This document shows, piece by piece, positions 17,643-26,787 of a stretch of 64,000 bases of DNA. The DNA comes from Gemmatirosa kalamazoonensis. Lineage in GTDB: Bacteria; Gemmatimonadota; Gemmatimonadetes; Gemmatimonadales; Gemmatimonadaceae. Where the stretch lies: assembly GCF_000522985.1 (NCBI RefSeq), contig NZ_CP007130.1, forward strand, positions 682,001 through 746,000, read 5' to 3'. The notes beneath the pieces are model-generated. The model ran no database searches and had not been told where the DNA came from. It worked only from the letters and a program-made list of their open reading frames with translations. The position numbers and the translations under genes are program-made. The first letter of the stretch is position 1; the number at the start of each line of letters is the position of its first letter.

Positions 17643-18445
17643 CCGCGCCGGTGCGCGTCGCCATCGTCGACGACGAGCCGGACGCGCGCGAGCGGCTGCG
17701 CGCGCTGCTCGAGCGTCGCCCCGAGGTGCGCGTCGTCGCGGAGTGCGTCGACGGCGCCGACGCCGTGCGCGCGCTGGCCGAGCGGGCGGGCGGCGACGAC
17801 GCGCCGGAGCTGCTCTTCCTCGACGTGCAGATGCCGGAGCTCGACGGGTTCGCCGCGCTCGAGGGGCTCGCCGACGCGTTAGGCACCTCGGCCCTCCCGG
17901 CCGTGGTGTTCGTGACCGCGTTCGACGCGTACGCGCTGCAGGCGTTCGACGTGAGCGCCGCCGACTACCTGTTGAAGCCGTACGACCGCGAGCGCTTCGC
18001 GCGCGCCCTCGACCGCGGCGTCGCCCGCGCCCGCGCCGCGCGCGCCGCGCGCGCCGCCCAGACCGAGCGGGGCGACGGCGACATGCGCGCGCTGCTCGCC
18101 CTCGTGCGCCGCGAGCGCGCGGCCGAGCGGTTCGTCGTGCGCCGCGGCGGCCGGATCTACTTCGTGCGCGCCGCGGACGTGGACTGGCTCGACGCCGAGG
18201 GCAACTACGTCCGCCTCCACGCCGGCGGCGCGGCGCACCTCGTGCGCGACACGCTCGGCGCCGTCGAATCGCGCCTCGACCCCGAGCGCTTCGTCCGCGT
18301 CCACCGCTCCGCCATCGTCAACATCGATCGCGTCGCCTCGCTCGAGCCGTACTTCCACGGCGAGTACGTCGTCACCATGCGCGACGGCACGAAGCTCACG
18401 TCCAGCCGGACGTATTCGGCGAGGCTCCGCGCGCTATTGAAGTGA
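17639..18445 (+). CDS. LytTR-family response regulator
   Basis: 268 residues starting at the GTG that overlaps the kinase stop. The receiver domain has acidic residues DDE near residues 10-12, phospho-acceptor D62 (FLDVQMPELDG) and the KPYDRERF lysine. An Ala/Arg-rich linker leads to a LytTR DNA-binding domain (about 155-268; WLDAEGNYVRLH, FVRVHRSAIVN). The TGA stop at 18443 is the first triplet of a palindrome shared with the convergent asparaginase gene. Confidence 0.93.
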   Translation: MTAPVRVAIVDDEPDARERLRALLERRPEVRVVAECVDGADAVRALAERAGGDDAPELLFLDVQMPELDGFAALEGLADALGTSALPAVVFVTAFDAYALQAFDVSAADYLLKPYDRERFARALDRGVARARAARAARAAQTERGDGDMRALLALVRRERAAERFVVRRGGRIYFVRAADVDWLDAEGNYVRLHAGGAAHLVRDTLGAVESRLDPERFVRVHRSAIVNIDRVASLEPYFHGEYVVTMRDGTKLTSSRTYSARLRALLK

Positions 18446-18520
18446 GCGTGGAGCGTGGAGCGGGGAGCGTGGAGCGATATCGCAGTCGCTCCACGCTCCA
18501 CGCTCCACGCTCCACGCTCA
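18443..18520. repeat. Palindromic tandem-repeat element (gagcgtg type) holding both stop codons of a convergent pair
   Basis: Left arm tgagcgtggagcgtggagc (18443) is mirrored by the right arm ending ccacgctca (18520). The terminal TGA is the stop of the LytTR gene; the terminal TCA is the stop of the minus-strand asparaginase. A bidirectional terminator is likely. Confidence 0.9.
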
Positions 18521-19567
18521 TTGATGTTCCGCGAACATCCTCGCCACCTCCCGCGCGTCAGTCGTCTTCGTCAGCGCGAGCATGAGCAGCACCCGCGCAT
18601 GCTGCACGTTGAGGTCTCCGGTACCCACCATCGCCGGGCCGCTGCCGCGTCGGCTCACGCCCTCGCCGACCGGCACGCTCCCCGATCCGACGCGGCTGCC
18701 GTCGACGACCACCACGCCGTTCGCCATCGCGCGGTCGATCGCCTGCCGCATGGCGCTCGGGGTGCCGCCGCGGCCCGCGCCGGCGACCACGAGACCCTTC
18801 GCGCCCGCGGCGACGAACGCGTCGACCGCCGCGCCGTCGGCGCCGACGTACGCGTAGACGACGTCCACCCGCGGCAGCTCCGACACGCCCGCGAGGTCGA
18901 ACGTCGGCGCGCGGTGCGGCTCGCGGTGGAACACCACGCGCTCCGGATCGGCGACGCCAAGGTCCCCGCGGTACGGGGCGGCGAATGCGTCGGGCCGCAC
19001 GGTGTTCAGCTTCGTCGCGTCGCGCGCCGCCATGATCTCGTCGTTCAGCACCACCATCGTGCCGCGGCCGCGCGACGCCGGGCTCGCGGCGATGCGCACC
19101 GCGGCGAGCAGGTTCGCCGGCCCGTCGATGCCGACGCCGTCGCTCGGCCGCATCGCGCCCGTGACCACGACCGGACGCGGATCGGCCACGGTGAGGTCGA
19201 GGAAGTACGCCGTCTCCTCGAGCGTGTCGGTGCCGTGCGTGACGACGACGCCCGCCAGGTCGGGATGCGCGCGCAGCGTGTCGGCGATGCCGCGGGACAG
19301 CGCGAGCCACATCGCCGGCGTGATGCTCGTCGAGGCGACGTTCGCGAACTGCTGCGCGGTGATGGTGGCGACGGTGTCGAGCGCGGGCACGGCCTCGAGC
19401 AGCGCCTCGACGCCGATCTTCCCCGACTGCCCCGAGTAGTAGTTCGTCGACGCGATGGTGCCGCCGGTCGCGACGAGGTGGACGTGCGGGCGCGGCCGCT
19501 GCGCCGGGAGCGGTGACGCGGCGCCGAGCAGCGTGAGCGCGAGCGTCGAGTGGAAGCGGAGTCGCAT
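18518..19567 (-). CDS. Periplasmic (type II-like) L-asparaginase
   Basis: 349 residues with a signal peptide (MRLRFHSTLALTLLGAASPLPAQ). It hydrolyses asparagine to aspartate and ammonia. Both catalytic threonine triads are visible: the TGGTIAS motif near residue 34 and HGTDTLEETA near residue 110, plus TGAMRPSDGVG of the family. Length and motifs match the EcAII class, so high-affinity secreted activity is expected. Divergent from the DUF5916 gene; its stop lies in the palindrome shared with LytTR. Confidence 0.95.
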   Translation of the reverse strand: MRLRFHSTLALTLLGAASPLPAQRPRPHVHLVATGGTIASTNYYSGQSGKIGVEALLEAVPALDTVATITAQQFANVASTSITPAMWLALSRGIADTLRAHPDLAGVVVTHGTDTLEETAYFLDLTVADPRPVVVTGAMRPSDGVGIDGPANLLAAVRIAASPASRGRGTMVVLNDEIMAARDATKLNTVRPDAFAAPYRGDLGVADPERVVFHREPHRAPTFDLAGVSELPRVDVVYAYVGADGAAVDAFVAAGAKGLVVAGAGRGGTPSAMRQAIDRAMANGVVVVDGSRVGSGSVPVGEGVSRRGSGPAMVGTGDLNVQHARVLLMLALTKTTDAREVARMFAEHQ

Positions 19568-19665
19568 GTGCGCATGCTATGCGGGTGCACGCGCGAACGT
19601 CAGAGTCCGGACAGAGGTCCGTTCGGCGCGCGGCGGTGCGCGGGTCGCCGTCGTAGCGTGGGCGC

Positions 19666-22032
19666 ATGAGCCTCTCCGTCGCCTCGCTTCTCCGGATGCT
19701 GCTGCTCGCCGCGCCCGCGCTCGACCCTGCGCTCGGCGGCCCGGTGTTCGACGGCCGCAGCGGCGCCACGGCGGTGAGCGCGCCGCGCCTCGCCACGTCG
19801 ATCATCGTCGACGGGCGGCTCGACGAGCCGGCGTGGGCGCGCGCCGCGGTGCTCGGCGGCTTCTCGCAGTACGCGCCGGTCGACGGCGTGCCGGCCGTCG
19901 ACTCCACCACGGTGCGCGTGTGGTACTCGCCGACCGCGATCCACTTCGGCGTCGTCGCCTACGAGGCGCACGGCGCGCCCCACGCCACGCTCGCCCAGCG
20001 CGATCACATCGCGCAGGACGACTACGTCGAGATCTACCTCGGCACGTTCCACGACGGACGCCACGCGCTCGTGTTCGGCGTCAATCCGTTAGGCGCGCAG
20101 GCCGACGGCATCCTCACCGAGACGGGAAACATCGCCACGAGCGGCGTCACCTCGGCGGCGGCGACGCGTGAGACGCCCGACCTCTCCCCCGACTTCGTGT
20201 TCGAGTCGAAGGGGCACGTCACGCCGTGGGGCTACGAGGTGGAGGTGCGCATCCCGTTCAAGAGCCTCAAGTACCAGCCCGCCGACCCGCAGCGGTGGAC
20301 GCTCGAGATCGTGCGCCACGTGCAGCACAGCGGAGCCGAGGACACGTGGACGCCGACGCGGCGCGGCGCGGCGTCGTTCCTCGCGCAGGCGGGGACGCTC
20401 GAGGGGCTCACGGGACTGCACCGCGGCCTCGTGCTCGACGCGACGCCGGAATGGACGGTGCGCACCACCGGCGCGCCCGACCCGGCCGGCGACTGGCGCT
20501 ACGGGCGCGCCGCGAGCTCGCTCGGCGGCAGCGCGCGCTGGGGCGCGACGAACGACCTCACGCTCGACGCGACCGTGCGTCCCGACTTCTCGCAGGTGGA
20601 GTCCGACGAGGGACAGCTCGTCACCGACCCACGCTTCGCGCTGTTCTTCCCCGAGAAGCGTCCGTTCTTCCTCGACGGCATCGAGCAGATGGAGGTGCCC
20701 AACGGGTTGATCTACACGCGTCGTCTCGTGCAGCCGCAGGGCGCGCTCAAGCTCATCGGCCGCGTCGCCGGCGCCGACGTCGCCGCCCTCTCCGCCGTCG
20801 ACGACCGCGCGGCGTCGCTCGACGGCGCGCACCCGATCGCGAACGTGCTGCGCGTGCGCCGCTCGCTCCCGAACGGCGTGCAGCTCGGCGCCGCCTACAC
20901 CGATCGCGTGGACGGCGCGCGGAGCAACCGCGTGGCCGACGTCGACGCGCGGGCGCGCTTCGGCGGCGTGTACGCGGCGCAGCTCCAGCTCGCGGCCAGC
21001 CGCACCGGCGGCGACGGCGCGGTGCGTACCGGGCCGCTCTGGGATGCGCGGCTGTCGCGCAACGGCCAGCGCTTCGGCTTCCGCTACGAGCTCACGGCGA
21101 TCGACCCCGACTTCGACGCGCAGCTCGGCTTCATCCAGCGGCCGGCGATCGCGCACCTGCTCGTCGAGCACCGCGTCACGCGGGTGAACGCCACGACCGA
21201 CGTCGTGCAGCGCATCACCGGCGACGTCACGCTCGACGGCACGTGGAAGTACGACCGCTTCGTGTCCGGCCGCGACGCGCTGGAGAAGAAGCTGCACCTC
21301 AACGTGAACGGCGTGCTGCGCGGCGGCTGGCAGGCCAGCGCGACGGCGTTCATCGAGCGGTTCGGCTTCGATCCGGACCTGTACGCGGGCTACCACGTCA
21401 TCGTGCCTAACGGATCGGCGCGCGACACGGTCCCGTTCGGGCCGCGCCCCGCCATCCCGAACCTCGACTGGGCGCTCTCCCTCGCCACCCCGCAGTTCCA
21501 CCACGTCTCGGCGAGCGCGTTCTACGTCTGGGGGCACGACGAGAACTTCTTCGAGTGGGCGAGCGGCGCCATTGGCTTCGCGCTCGCGAACGTGACGTGG
21601 CGCCCGACGGACCAGCTCCGCGTGTCGGGGCAGTATCAGGGACAGTGGTACTACCGCCGTCCGGCGGGCGACCTCGTGGCGCGCGACCACATCCCGCGCG
21701 TGCGCGTCGAGTACCAGCTCACCCGCGCGGTGTTCGTGCGCGTCGTGAGCGAGTACCGCGCGCAGCAGCAGACCGCGCTCCGCGACGACACCCGCGGCGG
21801 CGCCCCGATCGTGCTGCGCGATCCCGTCACGGGACGCTTCGCCGCGCCGGCGCCGTTCCGTCGCAGCTCGCTGCGCGCCGAGGGGCTGTTCTCGTACCAG
21901 CCCGTCCCCGGCACGGTCGTGTTCCTCGGCTACGGCGGCACGTCGGCGCGGTCGGATGCGCTCGCGCTCGACGGGTTGCGGCGGGAGAGCGACGCGCTGT
22001 TCCTGAAGGCGAGCTGGCTGTTCCGGAGATGA
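19666..22032 (+). CDS. DUF5916 protein with N-terminal CBM9-like domain, exported
   Basis: 788 residues. A signal peptide is followed by a carbohydrate-binding-family-9-like sandwich (IIVDGRLDEPAWARA; DDYVEIYLGTF; VEVRIPFKSL; about residues 40-220) and a long C-terminal part rich in alternating amphipathic strands ending in an aromatic-Arg (ASWLFRR), as in outer-membrane beta barrels. This is the DUF5916 architecture. The motif FFPEKRPFFLDG is characteristic of that family. A role in outer-membrane binding or uptake is inferred; the substrate is unknown. Confidence 0.88.
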   Translation: MSLSVASLLRMLLLAAPALDPALGGPVFDGRSGATAVSAPRLATSIIVDGRLDEPAWARAAVLGGFSQYAPVDGVPAVDSTTVRVWYSPTAIHFGVVAYEAHGAPHATLAQRDHIAQDDYVEIYLGTFHDGRHALVFGVNPLGAQADGILTETGNIATSGVTSAAATRETPDLSPDFVFESKGHVTPWGYEVEVRIPFKSLKYQPADPQRWTLEIVRHVQHSGAEDTWTPTRRGAASFLAQAGTLEGLTGLHRGLVLDATPEWTVRTTGAPDPAGDWRYGRAASSLGGSARWGATNDLTLDATVRPDFSQVESDEGQLVTDPRFALFFPEKRPFFLDGIEQMEVPNGLIYTRRLVQPQGALKLIGRVAGADVAALSAVDDRAASLDGAHPIANVLRVRRSLPNGVQLGAAYTDRVDGARSNRVADVDARARFGGVYAAQLQLAASRTGGDGAVRTGPLWDARLSRNGQRFGFRYELTAIDPDFDAQLGFIQRPAIAHLLVEHRVTRVNATTDVVQRITGDVTLDGTWKYDRFVSGRDALEKKLHLNVNGVLRGGWQASATAFIERFGFDPDLYAGYHVIVPNGSARDTVPFGPRPAIPNLDWALSLATPQFHHVSASAFYVWGHDENFFEWASGAIGFALANVTWRPTDQLRVSGQYQGQWYYRRPAGDLVARDHIPRVRVEYQLTRAVFVRVVSEYRAQQQTALRDDTRGGAPIVLRDPVTGRFAAPAPFRRSSLRAEGLFSYQPVPGTVVFLGYGGTSARSDALALDGLRRESDALFLKASWLFRR

Positions 22033-22084
22033 ATCGTCGCGCCGCATCGGGCCCCTCGGCCGAGACGCCTCCGTGAGATCCGGA

Positions 22085-22172
22085 ACGCGGATCGCGCGGA
22101 TCACGCGGATAGGCTCACGGCGTAGTGCTACAGTCTATCCGGGAATCCGCGCGATCCGCGCGATCCGCGTCC
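22085..22172. repeat. Palindromic tandem-repeat element (gcggatc type), copy 2
   Basis: Left arm aacgcggatcgcgcggatca (22085) faces the right arm gatccgcgcgatccgcgtcc (ending 22172), with ggata/tatcc tips. Same unit as at 12546-12637. It lies between convergent genes. Confidence 0.86.
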
Positions 22173-22217
22173 AACTCTCGAGGAGCCGTCCCCGCCGAGG
22201 ATCTTCGCGCGGCGCGC

Positions 22218-22660
22218 CTAACGGCGACTTCGGGCCCGCGCCAGCCGCCGCAGCTCCGTGCCGTAATCGCCGTTAGGCGACAGCGCCCCCGTCGGCCGGT
22301 CGTTGAAGTACGTCTCGCAGGCGAGCGTCGCGGGCGCGTCGGCGAACGCGGGGCCGGCGGCCTTTCGCGCCGCGCGCGCCGCCTCCTCGAGCACCACGGT
22401 GATCGGGCGCCGCTCGTACCACCGCGGATGCCCCTCGAGCCGATCGATCTCGGCGAGCGTCTCGGCGTCGACCGCGTACACCTCGCCGCGCACGCGGTGC
22501 ACGGCCGGCGTCGACGCGAGGAACGGGATCCCGTCCACGAACAGCGCGTAGCGCTCCGCGGTCGTCGCGGGGCCGAGGCATCGCGCGCGCGCGCGAGCAG
22601 GGCGTGGTTCGGTCCACCCTGTCGCAGCGTGCCGTACACGAACAGCAGTGTCTCGCTCAT
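22218..22660 (-). pseudogene. Gamma-glutamylcyclotransferase-like protein, frameshifted at a (CG)6 tract
   Basis: The start frame (ATG 22660) gives MSETLLFVYGTLRQGG, the GGCT/AIG2 signature. It loses register in cgcgcgcgcgcg at 22582-22593. The rest (RCLGPATTAERYALF, GEVYAVDAETLAEIDRLEG with the likely catalytic Glu, HPRWYERR) is in another frame to the stop at 22218. Joined, the product is about 147 residues, normal for the family. The TAG stop is part of a GTTAGGC heptamer on the minus strand. Either a sequence error, a recent mutation or a switchable tract. Confidence 0.8.
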
Positions 22661-22724
22661 GCGCGTGATGTTCTCGGCGGTGAGTGGCATGTGAACGTGA
22701 GGTCCCTCGTCCACTCACGCGGAG

Positions 22725-23828
22725 ATGCGCATGTTCACCCCTCGTCCCGCCCACCGTCGGTCGCTCGCGCTGCTCGTCGTTGCGGCGCTCGCCGCCTGCG
22801 CCGACCCGTCGCCGCCGCCCACGGCACCCCACGCCCGGCCGCAGCTCGCGACCGCCGTGCCGCCGACGTACACGCCGTACACGATCAGCTTCCAGCAGTT
22901 GAACATCTCGTTCGACGACGATCCGATGGAGCCGTACACCGAGTGGGGCATCGCCACCGTGCAGTTCGACGGCTCGTCCACCGAATTGTACGCGAACCTC
23001 GTCGTCAACGGCACGTGGCAGGTGCAGAACATCCCGCTGTCGAGCCCCGAGGGCCCGGGCGTGCCGGTCACGCGCTCGTTCGAGTTCGACCTCGGCACCG
23101 CCCCTGGCACGCCCGTCGATGCACTGCAGTACGACTTCGTGCTCGTCGACCGGCCGATCGAGCGCATGCCGCTCGGCGCGACCCCGGCCACCGTCGGTCA
23201 CACCGACATGGTGCTCGCCGGCGGCGTCCAGGGCGGGAGCATCGGCGGGAAGGCGAAGCCGAAGCCGCCGGTGAAGGGCGACACGCCGGTCGATCAGGCG
23301 TCGCACGCGAACTTCCCGAATCAGGACGCCGGCAAGAACGAGTGCGGTCCCACCGCGGCGTCCAACAGCCTGCAGTGGCTGAAGGCGAAGAACAAGCTCG
23401 CCGTCGACGACGCCCTCATCAGCATCGACGCGATGAAGAAGGCGCAGGGCTTCAACGTCGCGACCGGCGTGCCGGGCAACTGGTACCTGCTGAAGGACAA
23501 GTACCTGCGCGAGAAGAAGGTCCCGATCAAGACGCGCGCCGAGGGGGGACTGGGCGGCGCGCTCGCGGCGATGAAGAAGGGGTGCGACGTCGAGATCGGC
23601 ATCTCCGGCAACCCGATCGGCCACCTCGTGGCGCTCACCGAGATCAAGAAGCTGAAGAACGGGTCCTTCGTGCTGCAGATCACCCACGACAGCGACCAGA
23701 GCAAGGTCGGCGGCACGGTGACCGAGACGGTGACGTGGGATCCCGGCACGGGCACGCTGAACGGCACGCCGTGGATCAACGGCCGCACCGTCACGCAGGT
23801 CGTCTCCGAGTGCGTGACGACGACGTGA
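22725..23828 (+). CDS. Lipoprotein with C39-like (papain-fold) peptidase domain
   Basis: 367 residues. Lipobox LAAC with C25 predicts a lipoprotein. The middle (about 45-190) is a beta-rich domain. Residues 200-360 are a C39-like cysteine peptidase: NECGPTAASNSLQWL with C207, and GHLVALTEI with H300 followed by ITHDSD, the Cys-His-Asp/Asn order of the family. It lacks an attached transporter, so it is not an ABC bacteriocin exporter; more likely a surface protease. The GGKAKPKPPVKGD linker precedes the catalytic domain. An alternative start is ATG 22731. Confidence 0.82.
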   Translation: MRMFTPRPAHRRSLALLVVAALAACADPSPPPTAPHARPQLATAVPPTYTPYTISFQQLNISFDDDPMEPYTEWGIATVQFDGSSTELYANLVVNGTWQVQNIPLSSPEGPGVPVTRSFEFDLGTAPGTPVDALQYDFVLVDRPIERMPLGATPATVGHTDMVLAGGVQGGSIGGKAKPKPPVKGDTPVDQASHANFPNQDAGKNECGPTAASNSLQWLKAKNKLAVDDALISIDAMKKAQGFNVATGVPGNWYLLKDKYLREKKVPIKTRAEGGLGGALAAMKKGCDVEIGISGNPIGHLVALTEIKKLKNGSFVLQITHDSDQSKVGGTVTETVTWDPGTGTLNGTPWINGRTVTQVVSECVTTT

Positions 23829-23856
23829 CGCGTCGGGCGATCGTTAGGCGTGGCCG

Positions 23857-24303
23857 TCAGGCGATCTTCGCGGTCAGCACGGGCGGGTCGAGGCGCAGCG
23901 TCTCGATCCGCTCGCGCACGATCGCCGGCAGCTCCACCGAGACGCGCCGCAGCAGGTCGAAGTACACGCCGACGATCTCCGTCGTCGCGACCTCCTCGTC
24001 GTTGGCGCTGTCGTACATGCGGTGCACGAACCGCAGGCTGCGCCGCCCGACCTCGAGCAGCTCCGTGGTGACGTGCACCAGCGAGCCGCCGAACACCTCG
24101 CGCCGGTACTGCGTGTGCTGGTCCGCGGCGACCGCGGCGCGCCCCTCGTCGCGCAGCGACGCCGGCGTGAGGCCGAGGCGGCCGAGGAACTGCCACGACG
24201 CCTCGTCGAACCGCGCCGTGTAGAACTGCACGTTCATGTGCCCCACATGATCCACGTTCCAGGGGTAGACGACGCCGCGGTAGGTCTCGATCGCTGTATA
24301 CAT
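23857..24303 (-). CDS. Acyl-CoA thioesterase, 4HBT hotdog family
   Basis: 148 residues. Hotdog-fold thioesterase with the 4-hydroxybenzoyl-CoA thioesterase-type motif YPWNVDHVGHMNVQFY, where the Asp is expected to be catalytic. The C-terminal strands EVATTEIVGVYFDL are also typical. No signal peptide, so cytosolic. Alone on its strand between two plus-strand peptidase genes. The chain length of its acyl substrate cannot be told. Confidence 0.9.
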   Translation of the reverse strand: MYTAIETYRGVVYPWNVDHVGHMNVQFYTARFDEASWQFLGRLGLTPASLRDEGRAAVAADQHTQYRREVFGGSLVHVTTELLEVGRRSLRFVHRMYDSANDEEVATTEIVGVYFDLLRRVSVELPAIVRERIETLRLDPPVLTAKIA

Positions 24304-24498
24304 GACACGATCCTCTATGGGCTGAAGTGGTTCCGCACGACACATCCTACGGGATCTCGGCGGCGCGGCCATTCCGACGATGGCTGGTGCGATCCCTGAC
24401 TTTGGACAGGGCCCCGATTCAGCGAATGCCGCGCGGCGGGCGTTCAATGGGGGAGGCCGCCCCGGCGGCCGGCTCGGCTCATCCGATCTCCGACCCTC

Positions 24499-26226
24499 AT
24501 GCGACTCCGCCCCCTCGGCGCCCTCGGCGCTCTGCTGCTCGCCGCGCGCGCGCTGCCCGCGCAGACCTTCCCCACCGACGACCCGGTGCTGAAACGCATT
24601 TGGGCGCTCGGAACGGACAGCTCCCACACCGAGCAGCTCGCGCACGTGCTGTTCGACTCGATCGGCCCGCGCCTGACCGGGACGCCGCTGCACAAGGCGG
24701 CGAACGACTGGCTCGTCTCGACCTACAAGGCGTGGGGCATCGACGCGCGCAACGAGAAGGTCGGCACGTGGCGCGGGTGGCGGCGCGGCTGGTCGCACAT
24801 CGACCTCGTCGCGCCGCGCGTGCGCACGCTCGAGGGGACGATGCTCGGCTACAGCCCGGGCACGAACGGCAAGCCGCTCGTCGCGTCGACGATCGTGCTG
24901 CCGCGCTTCGCCGACAGCACGGCGTTCGTGCGCTGGCTGCCGCAGGCGAAGGGCAAGCTCGTGCTCGTGTCCGCGCCGCAGCCGACCTGCCGGTCGAGCG
25001 ACGAGATCACGCAGTTCGCCACGCCGGCGACGAAGGCGCGGCTCGACAGCGCGCGCGCCGCGGTGCGCGCCGAGTGGGGCGGGCGCAACGTGCGCGGCAC
25101 CGGCTACAGCCTCGCCATCGGCACGGGGGAGCTCGGCATGCGCCTCGAGGAGGGCGGCGCCGCCGGCGTGATCACGTCGCGGCCGAAGGACGCGCTCGGG
25201 ACGATCGAGATCTTCGAGACGTACGACACGAAGGCGCCGGCGATCGCGCTGTCGTGCGAGGACTACGGGCTCGTGTTCCGTCTCACCGAGGCCGGCGACC
25301 AGCCGAAGCTTCGCCTCGATCTCGACGCGCAGCTCCTCGGCGAGCAGCCGATCTTCAACACCGTCGCCATGGTGCGCGGGTCGGAGAAGCCCGACGAGTA
25401 CGTGATGCTCTCGGCGCACTTCGACTCGTGGGACGGCTCCAGCGGCGCGACGGACAACGGCACGGGCACGCTCACGATGCTCGAGGCGATGCGCATCCTG
25501 AAGCAGGCCTATCCGCACCCGAAGCGCACGATCCTCGTCGGCCACTGGACGGGCGAGGAGGAGGGCGAGGTCGGCTCGAAGGCGTTCACCGAGGACCACC
25601 CCGAGGTGCTCGCCGGATTGCAGGCGCTGTTCAACCAGGACAACGGCACGGGGCGCGTCGTGCGCATGGGCGGCGGCGGCCTGCCTAACGCGGCGGAGCA
25701 CATCGCCACGTGGCTGGACCGCGTGCCGACGGAGCTGAAGACGCAGGTGAACTTCAGCGGTCCCGGCTTCCCGGCCGGCGGCGGCAGCGACGACTTCTCG
25801 TTCGCGTGCTACGGCGCGCCGGCGTTCGGGCTCGGCGCGCTGTCGTGGAACTACAACAGCGTCACCTGGCACACGAACCGCGACACGTACGACAAGGTGA
25901 TCTTCGACGACCTGAAGTCGAACGCCACGCTGACGGCGATGCTCGTCTATCTCGCGAGCGAGGACCCGACCAAGATCACGCGCGAGCGCGTCGACCTCGC
26001 GGCCGAGGCGGCGCGGCTGCAGCAGCAGGCGGCGCAGCGGCCGCCGAACGCGCCGAACGCGCCGAACGCGCCGAACGCGCCGAACGCGCCGAACGCGCCG
26101 AACGCGCCGAACGCGCCGAACGCGCCTAACGCGCCGAACGGCGCCGGGCGTGGGTTCCGCGGCGGGCCGCGCACGTGGCCCGTGTGCGCGAAGGCGCCGC
26201 GCACGACGGATCCGCGGCTCAAGTAG
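24499..26226 (+). CDS. Secreted M28-family zinc aminopeptidase with PNA-repeat tail
   Basis: 575 residues. Signal peptide to LPAQ. A PA-like insert domain (about 90-270) is followed by the M28 catalytic domain with zinc motifs AHFDSWDG (His, Asp), GATDNGTG (bridging Asp), GEEEGEVG (catalytic Glu pair), NQDNGTG and WHTNRD (last His). The C-terminus after residue 510 is an array of PNA tripeptides, then a basic Gly/Arg tail. The array is encoded by 9-base repeats and may be a flexible cell-wall or pilus-like spacer. The start ATG gives a good signal peptide. Confidence 0.92.
   Translation: MRLRPLGALGALLLAARALPAQTFPTDDPVLKRIWALGTDSSHTEQLAHVLFDSIGPRLTGTPLHKAANDWLVSTYKAWGIDARNEKVGTWRGWRRGWSHIDLVAPRVRTLEGTMLGYSPGTNGKPLVASTIVLPRFADSTAFVRWLPQAKGKLVLVSAPQPTCRSSDEITQFATPATKARLDSARAAVRAEWGGRNVRGTGYSLAIGTGELGMRLEEGGAAGVITSRPKDALGTIEIFETYDTKAPAIALSCEDYGLVFRLTEAGDQPKLRLDLDAQLLGEQPIFNTVAMVRGSEKPDEYVMLSAHFDSWDGSSGATDNGTGTLTMLEAMRILKQAYPHPKRTILVGHWTGEEEGEVGSKAFTEDHPEVLAGLQALFNQDNGTGRVVRMGGGGLPNAAEHIATWLDRVPTELKTQVNFSGPGFPAGGGSDDFSFACYGAPAFGLGALSWNYNSVTWHTNRDTYDKVIFDDLKSNATLTAMLVYLASEDPTKITRERVDLAAEAARLQQQAAQRPPNAPNAPNAPNAPNAPNAPNAPNAPNAPNAPNGAGRGFRGGPRTWPVCAKAPRTTDPRLK
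26044..26133. repeat. 9-base coding tandem array (PNA)10
   Basis: Ten units of ccgaacgcg in frame as Pro-Asn-Ala. The tenth unit reads cctaacgcg, a single G-to-T change that creates the GCCTAAC heptamer without changing the protein. Confidence 0.92.
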
Positions 26227-26286
26227 GGTGGAAACGGGGTCGGAGTCGATCGCTACCGGTCGACTCCGATCCCATCTCCGCGGTCG

Positions 26287-26646
26287 TCAACGCGTCCGGT
26301 GGAGCGGGCGCACCGGACGCTCGTAGAGCGCGCGCACGAGCGTGACGGGCCGCTGGTGATACATCGCGGCCAGCAGGTCCACGCCCGTCCGGAGCGCCGA
26401 CCCGCGCGGCGCGTAGCGCCACAGATCCCCGCCGCCGGCGGCGACGAGGCTCGCCGTCTCCAGCTCGCTCAGGATCTCGCGCGCGCCGGCGGCGGTGCTC
26501 AGGTGCGCGGCGGCCGCGATCTGGTCGATGCTGCACGTGCCCGGCTCCGCGGCCCGCAGCGCGAGCAGCATCTCCACGTGCGCCATCGTGCCGACCGGGC
26601 CGTGCACGAGCGCGATCACCTCGGGTGGCAGCTCGGGACTCGTCAT
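26287..26646 (-). CDS. Small winged-helix-like protein of unknown function
   Basis: 119 residues from the ATG at 26646. The segment AHVEMLLALRAAEPGTCSIDQIAAAAHLSTAAGAREILSELETASLV has the helix-turn-helix plus wing rhythm of small transcription factors; WRYAPRGSALRTGV follows. Divergent from the MarR gene, with GGTACACC-like repeats between the two starts. It could be a regulator or an effector-binding partner. No family assigned. Confidence 0.72.
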   Translation of the reverse strand: MTSPELPPEVIALVHGPVGTMAHVEMLLALRAAEPGTCSIDQIAAAAHLSTAAGAREILSELETASLVAAGGGDLWRYAPRGSALRTGVDLLAAMYHQRPVTLVRALYERPVRPLHRTR

Positions 26647-26679
26647 CGGCGTCGTCGCCGGTTCATCGGTGTGCTTCCG

Positions 26680-26759
26680 GGGTACACCCCGCAATGATAC
26701 ACCTCGGGACCGTCGGTCGGGAGCCCATGGCTCAGTTTCCGCATGACGCAGGGTGTACC
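26680..26759. promoter_or_regulatory. Inverted GGGTACACC repeats between divergent regulator genes
   Basis: gggtacaccc (26680-26689) and gggtgtacc (26751-26759) are inverted copies of one word, and a partial copy (tacacc) lies at 26698. They sit between two divergent small HTH genes and may be operators. One copy would fall inside the MarR gene if that gene began at 26743, which favours the start at 26788. Confidence 0.45.
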
Positions 26760-26787
26760 ACGCACCGTCCACGCGTCCCGCGCTCGA

